NCBI GenBank assembly: GCA_900128395.1
Contig: LT649750.1
Location: forward strand, 1-14,666
DNA length: 14,666 nucleotides
Direction of reading: 5' to 3'
Origin: Stramenopiles sp. TOSAG23-2
Lineage: Eukaryota > Sar
Part shown: positions 8,638 to 14,666 of the stretch, one piece after another
Layout of the letters: every line of letters starts with the position of its first letter
Numbering within the stretch: the first letter of the stretch is position 1
The notes under the pieces: generated by a model
The model's input: only the letters and a program-made list of their open reading frames with translations
Told to the model about the DNA's origin: nothing
The model's database searches: none
Made by a program: the position numbers and the translations under genes

Positions 8638-11600
8638 CTACAACCTACAATCACCTTTACGACGATCTTGTAACAGTCGTCTTCGTTTATCTCCAGAACT
8701 TTTCACTACGTAATGTGTTCCTGTCAATTCCACATCTTTTGAATACTTGTTCTTATGTATATCTTTCAATGGCTTGACATTATCATGCGTACAACCGTTT
8801 ACTGCTATACATTTACCATAGTCTTTCAAACCATCGCAACACTCATTATCATCAACATATGCTTTTACCTTTATGTAGGAACCAATTAAATAATTTCTAT
8901 TTTTGCAATATGGAAGCTCATCTTGCAAATAACTATTTTCATCCTCTGTATTTAAATGAATTACAGCGACCCATTCTTTCGTTCTTGTGCTATTTGGATC
9001 CATTGCTACTTGTTGTAAAGATATGTCTTCGGCGGTAAAGAGCGGTGCTGCAGGACAGTTTTTATCTTCCACATCAAACCGCAATTTACGTTTCAAATTT
9101 AACATTGTATCTTTATCATATGAAATCTCCTTGTTTAAATAATGAATCGCGATATTTTTAATATCTGTATTTGATAAATCAATATGATTATAACCTTTGC
9201 AAAATTTTTTTTTGTGTTTAATTAACTCTGTTGACGTCCACTTTGAACCAATTTTGCAATGTTGTTCTGCTTTTGGTGTTGTAGGAACAGCTTTTGCTTT
9301 CATGACTTGTTGCATATTATTTATTTTTTCTATACGTTTCTTCTCTGAACGTTTGCGTAGAGATGCCTCCATCGTTTCTACAAATGATGTTAATGTTGCC
9401 TGGCTTGCAATTGAGTGCATGTACAGGCTTTCAATTAGATTGTAAAATTGTGACATGGCATGTTTGTATGGAACAAATAACTCGCATAATTGTGTTTTCT
9501 TTTTGGAATCAGTAGCATCAATAACACGTGGGCCGCATAATGAAATATCTTCAAAAAATGCAGTAACTGCCTTGTTTATTTTCTTCGTCTGGGATACACT
9601 TTTTTTAAGCGATTGCAATAATGCTGTCATACCTTTATGCAAATAACCATTTTGTTTAATCGCATTGGTTACTTCAACATACAAATTATGTTGACTATAA
9701 TCACCACCTTGGGATAAGGCGTATGGTATGATGTCTGTACGATTCACTCGATTAGTGGGATCTTTACAAACTGCTAATGTTTTATCTCTACGTTCTTTAC
9801 AACATATATTTGGCCAAAACGTCTTTGCCTCTTTATCAATGTTTTGTATTTGAAATAAATTATCTAAATCAGATGTAAAAGAACAAAATGATTTTAATAA
9901 TTCATCACGATTTGTATCAATACATGTTGTATCTTCAATTTTTTCAATTTCATTTGATATTTCAATGGCAGGGAAAATAACCGTACCTTTTAAACGTTGT
10001 TTTTCACATGATTTTTTTTCACTTGCATCGTCGTCTGGTTTACGTTCTTTCATGTATTTGTCATGATGTAAACGTATTTGTTCTTTTTGCCATAACCGTG
10101 AGTTTTTGATGGATAAATCGTTGGTTTTTTCTTTTTGTTCCTCTAAAATTTTGAAAATATTTTTAATATCGTTTGCATTGTTACGTTCTGCTAGCTGTGC
10201 TTCTTCATCTAAACATTTTGTACGGTCTTTGCTTGGTGCTAATGGCAATTTACATTGTATACACACTTTATTGATACCTTCTTCGTCGTTAAATGTATCT
10301 TCTGGGCATTTGTTGCATCTTGTTTTTGTTTTGCATATACATTTAACACCATGACTACATTTATATGTTGATTTTGTGTTGGGATTCCAATAATATTTAT
10401 TAAGATCAATCCAATAAAAAATACATCCAGGTGGAGCATACGACAAACTCGTTCGGCCTCCATATCCTCCATTTTTATCAATATTATTCTTTCTATTATA
10501 TTCAGCTGCTAATTCACATTCTGCTTCTGTTGTTATTTTAGATATCCCACTACATTGTGATGCATACCCAGATGTAAATATTTTTCCACTTGGAACACCA
10601 TAACCAGCTTCACATTTAAGTGCATCTTTTTTACTCGTACATGAATCTTCCGAATCTTGTTTACTATTTAAAAACGTATATGGTCTATCATTTGGACATG
10701 GTGTACATGTTGGATTGGTACCACCTTCACTATATGTATTGATTGGGCATTTGATACATGTTTTTGGTTTGCATATACATTTATAACTAGTACTACATTG
10801 TTTTGTTGATTTTGTGTAGCCATTCCAATAATATTTATTATCATAAACATTATAAAAACATCCAGGTGGATAATAATACGACTCACTCAATCGGCCTCCA
10901 AATCCTCCATTTTTATCAATATTATTCTTACTATTATATTCAGCTGCTAATTTACATTCTGCTTCTGTTGTTATTTTAGATAGACCACTACATTGTGATG
11001 CTAAACCAGATGTATACATAGGTGCACTGTACCCTTCCCCAGGTTTACAAGTAACTGCATATTCATCTTTTGTACAAGAATCAATCGAAGTTTGTGGTCG
11101 ATCTAAAAATGTATTCGGTTTATCTTTTGCGCATCGTGTACATTTAACATCATCACCACCTGCACTATAATAACCATTTTCACAACGTACACATTCTTTT
11201 GGTTTCGTAATACCGTCGTTGATAAAACCATGTTCAGGTTCACATTTTATTGTTGGTACAGGTATACATGCATTGATGGATGTTTGTCCCGTTTTAAAAT
11301 TTGTAGTTGGTCTATCTTTTGGACATGCTGTACATGTTGGATTGATACCACCTTCACTATATGTATTGATTGGGCATTTGATACATGTTTTTGTTTTGCA
11401 TATACATTTACCAATAGTACTACATTTTCCTCTTGATTTTGTGATGTCATTAAAATAATATTTATTATAACCACCAGGGGTATAAAAACATCCAGGTGGT
11501 TCATACGACAAACTCCTTCGGCCTCCATATCCTACATTTTTATCAATATTATTCTTACTATTATATTCAGCTGCTAATTTACATTCTGCTTCTGTTATTT

Positions 11601-11742
11601 TAGATATACCACTACATTGTGAACCAGATGTACGAATATCTGTTGGTTGAATAGCATAACCAGCTTCACAAGTTAGATCTTCTTCACCACTAACAATAGA
11701 TATTAGCAATAAACATATTACGAATAAACTTATTTCTTTCAT
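8638..11742 (-). CDS. large secreted modular Cys-rich protein: three copies of a ~93-residue module alternating with TNFR/ephrin-receptor-like repeats
   Basis: One frame of 1034 codons runs from ATG 11740-11742 to TAG 8638-8640. Residues 1-20 are a signal peptide (MKEISLFVICLLLISIVSG). A ~93-residue module occurs at 25-116, 232-325 and 377-470: CEAGY, SQCSGISKIT, EAECKLAAEYN, PPGCFY, KYYxN, KCS, CICK. Similar Cys-rich modules with PPGC(Y/F) and C(I/L)C seem common in marine protist surface proteins, but that is memory, not a search. Between and after them lie four Cys-rich repeats (120-159, 167-223, 329-368, 476-510; CIKCPINTYSEGG, CPKDRP, TSINAC) of the GCC2/GCC3, TNFR-like type. From about 511-570 a charged coiled coil follows, then about 460 residues I cannot assign, with further cysteines (CC at 647-648 and 968-969) and helical character, ending in a basic RRRLLQDRRKGDCRL. 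I see no membrane segment after the signal peptide, so it is probably secreted or wall-attached. It may bind a ligand or matrix; that is inference. Confidence 0.85.
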   Translation of the reverse strand: MKEISLFVICLLLISIVSGEEDLTCEAGYAIQPTDIRTSGSQCSGISKITEAECKLAAEYNSKNNIDKNVGYGGRRSLSYEPPGCFYTPGGYNKYYFNDITKSRGKCSTIGKCICKTKTCIKCPINTYSEGGINPTCTACPKDRPTTNFKTGQTSINACIPVPTIKCEPEHGFINDGITKPKECVRCENGYYSAGGDDVKCTRCAKDKPNTFLDRPQTSIDSCTKDEYAVTCKPGEGYSAPMYTSGLASQCSGLSKITTEAECKLAAEYNSKNNIDKNGGFGGRLSESYYYPPGCFYNVYDNKYYWNGYTKSTKQCSTSYKCICKPKTCIKCPINTYSEGGTNPTCTPCPNDRPYTFLNSKQDSEDSCTSKKDALKCEAGYGVPSGKIFTSGYASQCSGISKITTEAECELAAEYNRKNNIDKNGGYGGRTSLSYAPPGCIFYWIDLNKYYWNPNTKSTYKCSHGVKCICKTKTRCNKCPEDTFNDEEGINKVCIQCKLPLAPSKDRTKCLDEEAQLAERNNANDIKNIFKILEEQKEKTNDLSIKNSRLWQKEQIRLHHDKYMKERKPDDDASEKKSCEKQRLKGTVIFPAIEISNEIEKIEDTTCIDTNRDELLKSFCSFTSDLDNLFQIQNIDKEAKTFWPNICCKERRDKTLAVCKDPTNRVNRTDIIPYALSQGGDYSQHNLYVEVTNAIKQNGYLHKGMTALLQSLKKSVSQTKKINKAVTAFFEDISLCGPRVIDATDSKKKTQLCELFVPYKHAMSQFYNLIESLYMHSIASQATLTSFVETMEASLRKRSEKKRIEKINNMQQVMKAKAVPTTPKAEQHCKIGSKWTSTELIKHKKKFCKGYNHIDLSNTDIKNIAIHYLNKEISYDKDTMLNLKRKLRFDVEDKNCPAAPLFTAEDISLQQVAMDPNSTRTKEWVAVIHLNTEDENSYLQDELPYCKNRNYLIGSYIKVKAYVDDNECCDGLKDYGKCIAVNGCTHDNVKPLKDIHKNKYSKDVELTGTHYVVKSSGDKRRRLLQDRRKGDCRL
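10333..11670 (-). repeat. three-copy DNA repeat encoding the Cys-rich module
   Basis: The module copies lie at 11395-11670, 10768-11049 and 10333-10614. The part coding for the AECKLAAEYN(S/R)KNNIDKN segment (near 11540-11625, 10910-10995 and 10472-10557) is almost identical in all three at DNA level, including third codon positions; copy 1 lacks one Thr codon. The second half of the module has diverged more (TPGGYNKYYF, NVYDNKYYW, WIDLNKYYW). Spacing is 207 residues between copies 1 and 2, which hold two TNFR-like repeats between them, and 145 residues between copies 2 and 3, which hold one. Confidence 0.85.
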
Positions 11743-13029
11743 TATTATTTAAACTTGTAAACAATCAGTTAAATATTCTTTCAACAAGCTTCGAAATAAC
11801 TTGTATATTTTCAAACCTATTAAAAACAATATATCTTCGTGGTATATCTTGTTTTAATATATCGTTCCCTTTTGTAAGTTTCAGGCAAGCTATCCTGTTC
11901 ACTGGGAATACATAAATATATTTGTAGATATGTTAATGTCACTATTTGTTGCTTATTTGATTGCAGTCTTATTATTAATATCTGGCCTTTTCCAGCCTTT
12001 TCCCCCTTCTTTTTTTTTTTTCAGCCTTCTGGCCTCCAGCCTGCCCAGGTTCCTCATTTCCCTATGATAAAATGCAAAAGACTGTATTATCGATATTATA
12101 CGTACTATATTATAACCTGAACTGCAAACAGCTAGAAATTGCACACACCACACGCCATCATACTGTATCATACAGCGCACAGCAGCGTTTTAGTATTACA
12201 TCAGAGCACGAGGCACAAAGCAACACAAGGCACAAGAAGTCAAAGAGACAAATTAATAGTATTTTGATGCTTGATGCATTGATGCATATTTCATATTATG
12301 ATAGACTATGATGATTGATGATGACATCATCGTATTCTTGTTTCTGTTCATGGCAATGGGTGCAATGCTATTTCGATCTATATTATTATACACGGCACGG
12401 TCATATCTCGCTGTGTCAGCTGATACAATTTGTTTTTGTCCCCTTGTAGAACACTATTAAATATTAGTTGCATTATTATGGCTCTATGATCTATGATGGA
12501 CTATGGACATAAGGACTTCAACAGTTACTATATTGATTTTACAGACTTTTTTAGTATAAAAAAGGTTTTATAAAAAGGCTCCATTGATAGAACCTGTGAC
12601 TTCTTACAGTACTGGAACTATACGAACAAATAATATCAAAACACACACAACACACACACATAATATATCCGATAATCGCCAATTATAGGTTTAAAAAATA
12701 AATAATTCATCTATATTTTTTTAAAAAACAAAGTTCAATTAATAGAATTAAAGCAATTTACAACAAAAAAATTTCAAAACATATTAAATTTTCTATAATC
12801 AACTAATAATTACCATCATTGCATATATAGATAAACATAGTAATAGCAATATTAATATTATATAATAATAACAACAATAATAATAATAATAAATGATTAA
12901 CGAGTTAGTAATAATAAATAATCTTATTTTTTAAAATATAGATAGGGTAGGTTGTATAGAATAGAAGCCACTATCAACTGATATAAATAGACAAATAGTG
13001 ATAAAACAATAATATAAAGTAAATAAAAG
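11743..13029. other. divergent intergenic region (likely two promoters), no gene seen
   Basis: This spacer separates the minus-strand Cys-rich protein gene from the plus-strand kinase gene, so it must hold both 5' regions. Bases about 11990-12330 are clearly richer in G+C than the rest and include a pyrimidine run ending TTTTTTCAG (about 12010-12023), like a 3' splice site. The only frames there (12072-12311 plus, 11953-12180 minus) show no domain or signal. Two TATA-like words follow each other (TATAAAAAAGG 12555-12565, TATAAAAAGG 12569-12578), and TATAAATA lies at 12982-12989, about 41 bases before the kinase ATG. In such AT-rich DNA these are only candidates. An (AAT)n run lies at about 12876-12892. 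Confidence 0.4.
12982..12989 (+). promoter_or_regulatory. candidate TATA box of the kinase gene
   Basis: TATAAATA lies 41 bases before the ATG at 13030. The spacing would leave a very short 5' leader. The match is good, but the flanks are so AT-rich that similar words occur by chance. Confidence 0.2.
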
Positions 13030-14418
13030 ATGGGATGCGCTGCTAGTATACAACCACAAGATAATTATGTTTTTAGATTTGCAGATGAAAGTGATAAAAA
13101 ACAAAATAATAATAGTGGAATGAAAGGTGGTGATAGCGTCAATTTGGATAAAAAGAAAAGGATAAAAGAAAAATATAAAGCAGAATTATTAGAGAAAAGG
13201 CAAAATGGTGGTAATAAAGTTCAACGTAGTAAAACTGTATCAGCTGGTTCAAATAAACATGGTACAGGTGCTTCTGGTGGTGTTTCCGATATGCAACCAG
13301 GGCGACGTAATTCTAGTCCACATGATAATAGACTTAGACGAGAAAATGCTCGAAAAAAATTTAAACGTGCTGGAACTATTGTCAAAGCAGCTGTACGATT
13401 TAAACGTGGTAGAGATCCAAAAAATTGGATTGGGGAAGGGATTAGTATACGTGGTGGTAAATTTAAATTAGATGATTTTACAGTAGAGAGGAAACCATTA
13501 GGAAAAGGTTCTGCTGGTTTTGTTAAATTAGCAAAACATAATGGGGATAAATGTTATTATGCATTGAAATTAGTCAGTAAAGAAAAAGTTGTAAAACATA
13601 AAAATGGTCCAAAACATTTACAAAATGAGAAACGAATTTTAGAAATGCTCGATAACCCTTTCTTCATTAAATGTTTTGGAACATTTCAAGATCCACGGTT
13701 TGTTTACTTTGTTTTAAATTACATAGTTGGGGGTGAATTGCATCGTTTATTGTTTGTCCAAAAACGTTTTTCAAATGACATGGCAATGTTTTATTCCACT
13801 GAATTATTATGTGCAATTAAACATTTACATTCATTAAATATAATGTATCGCGATTTAAAACCAGAAAATATTTTAATAGATATGGATGGGCATGTAGTAT
13901 TATGCGATTTGGGTTTTTCTGCTGAAATGGATGATGACGGGCGTTGCCATACAAAAGTCGGCACACCGCATTATTTAGCACCAGAAATTTTAGACATGCA
14001 TTCCAATGCAGGCTATACGAAAGCAATTGATATATGGTCATGGGCACTAGTTACATATGAAATGTTACGTGGCAGACCCGCATTTGGAACAGCACATGAT
14101 ACAGCATACCAAGTCTATTTACGTGTAATGAAAGCAAAATATAAAATGCCAAATGATATAACATCGACTGCAAAGTCATTAATACGAAAATTATTAACAG
14201 CAAAAATTGGCAATCGTTTAACAGAAATCGATGAGATAAAAGAACATCGATGGTTTGAAAATGTTGATTGGAAAGGTGTCGAGCAAAGACGTTTACAACC
14301 ACCCCATTTTCCAGACATTAAAGGGTCCGGCGATAGGCAAGCATATGAAATACGTTTAAAAGTTCCAAATTATCGAAAAGTCACTTTACAAGAAGATGTA
14401 CATTTTGTCGGCTTTTAA
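13030..14418 (+). CDS. PKA-like AGC serine/threonine kinase with MGC acylation N-terminus
   Basis: The frame has 462 codons, ATG 13030 to TAA 14416-14418. It starts MGCAAS, the pattern for N-myristoylation on Gly2 and palmitoylation on Cys3, so the kinase is probably membrane-tethered; this also supports the chosen start. A basic, low-complexity linker of about 140 residues follows, with RRNSS (92-96), a basophilic kinase site. The kinase domain (about 150-405) is complete: GKGSAGFV loop (158-165), ALK Lys180, NEKRILE Glu200, YRDLKPEN (273-280, Asp275 catalytic), DLG (293-295) instead of the usual DFG, GTPHYLAPE with Thr312 in the activation loop, and IDIWSWA. After the domain a short AGC tail ends FVGF, a FxxF motif at the very C-terminus as in the PKA catalytic subunit. 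No cyclic-nucleotide-binding domain is present, so it fits a separate catalytic subunit (PKA/PKX/PKG-related) that phosphorylates Ser/Thr near Arg. I cannot assign an ortholog. Confidence 0.9.
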   Translation: MGCAASIQPQDNYVFRFADESDKKQNNNSGMKGGDSVNLDKKKRIKEKYKAELLEKRQNGGNKVQRSKTVSAGSNKHGTGASGGVSDMQPGRRNSSPHDNRLRRENARKKFKRAGTIVKAAVRFKRGRDPKNWIGEGISIRGGKFKLDDFTVERKPLGKGSAGFVKLAKHNGDKCYYALKLVSKEKVVKHKNGPKHLQNEKRILEMLDNPFFIKCFGTFQDPRFVYFVLNYIVGGELHRLLFVQKRFSNDMAMFYSTELLCAIKHLHSLNIMYRDLKPENILIDMDGHVVLCDLGFSAEMDDDGRCHTKVGTPHYLAPEILDMHSNAGYTKAIDIWSWALVTYEMLRGRPAFGTAHDTAYQVYLRVMKAKYKMPNDITSTAKSLIRKLLTAKIGNRLTEIDEIKEHRWFENVDWKGVEQRRLQPPHFPDIKGSGDRQAYEIRLKVPNYRKVTLQEDVHFVGF

Positions 14419-14666
14419 AAACACGCTCATTTTGAAAAATTTAATCTTTCAGCGTGTACATATGAAGTAGAGGAAAAGGTTAGCTTTACATATGGACAGA
14501 AGGCAACAAAAGGTTTGAAATATGAAAGAAGGATTGTAAGGAGAGGTGCAGAGAGTTGTTTGTTTCCAATTAAAAAAGTTTTAAAAATATTATTATAAAA
14601 TATTAATAATAAATAATAGAGTTATCTACATTAAAGATGGCGAAAATTTTTTTTTTTTTTTTTTTT
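14419..14666. other. 3' flank of the kinase gene and terminal poly-T tract
   Basis: No gene is seen. Two bases after the stop, ACACGCT (14421-14427) can pair with AGCGTGT (14451-14457) around a 23-base loop. AATAAA-like words occur near 14600-14615 and could serve for polyadenylation. The last 20 or so bases are an unbroken T run reaching the window edge. Confidence 0.4.

Noticed and set aside
9197-11458. Plus-strand frames opposite the 1034-residue gene
   Set aside because: They are antisense shadows without domains or start context; several are Cys-rich only because they lie opposite the Cys repeats.
10239-11528. Three minus-strand frames (10239-10481, 10668-10886, 11247-11528) that look alike (HLDVFI, IINIIGM, NVYAKQKH)
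   Set aside because: They are the same alternative frame read through the three copies of the Cys-rich module; the similarity comes from the repeat in the real gene.
12315-12332. Inverted repeat GATGATG-A-CATCATC
   Set aside because: It sits in a GAT/CAT-rich stretch where such palindromes arise easily, and it lacks the exact TGACGTCA element that would suggest a cAMP-type site.
13205-14318. Short frames inside the kinase gene on both strands
   Set aside because: The kinase domain accounts fully for the sequence; these are frame shadows.
14421-14457. Hairpin just after the kinase stop, 7-bp stem with a 23-base loop
   Set aside because: Many such stems are expected by chance; a bacterial-type terminator does not apply in this eukaryotic setting.
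1-14666. CRISPR array, tRNA, rRNA, transposase or reverse transcriptase
   Set aside because: No regularly spaced repeats with spacers, no tRNA-like cloverleaf boxes that I could recognise by eye, no rRNA core words, and no mobile-element protein motif in any frame.

Overview
The window is nuclear DNA from a single-celled eukaryote. It is very AT-rich, with long intergenic stretches full of (AT)n, (GA)n and (AAT)n runs. Each large reading frame is uninterrupted by an obvious intron. Stops at the plausible gene ends include TAA, TAG and TGA, so the standard code applies. Extracellular architectures (TNFR/ephrin-receptor-like Cys repeats and parallel beta-helix 'GGGFY...SATLTSCTISNNT' repeats) beside an AGC kinase suggest a free-living, perhaps algal or stramenopile-type, protist. 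That placement is inference from protein style, not a database match.

Layout, left to right. Bases 3-83 (+) may hold the last 26 codons of a gene running in from the left. Bases 613-2485 (-) hold a membrane-anchored or secreted beta-helix protein whose frame is broken by a perfect 133-bp tandem duplication. Bases 2486-4632 are mostly non-coding and contain two more perfect two-copy duplications (84 bp and 69 bp units). Bases 4633-4862 (-) hold a leucine-rich-repeat relic with a frameshift. Bases 5028-6020 (-) encode a single-pass membrane protein with a coiled coil and a Lys-rich tail. Bases 7028-7660 (-) encode a small predicted secreted Asn-rich protein. Bases 8638-11742 (-) encode a 1034-residue secreted modular Cys-rich protein. 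Bases 13030-14418 (+) encode a PKA-like AGC kinase with a dual-acylation N-terminus (MGC). The window ends in a poly-T tract.

Four of the five main coding loci and the LRR relic lie on the minus strand; the kinase is transcribed divergently from the Cys-rich protein gene across a 1.29-kb spacer. Three genes look surface-exposed, secreted or membrane-bound, one is a relic of a repeat-protein gene, and the kinase is probably membrane-tethered, so the theme is cell surface and signalling. Nothing shows that they act in one pathway. I found no mobile-element protein, tRNA, rRNA or CRISPR array. The most notable features are the cluster of three exact two-copy tandem duplications within 2.2 kb, one of which frameshifts a gene, and the repeated module of the 1034-residue protein, whose copies remain nearly identical at DNA level in part.
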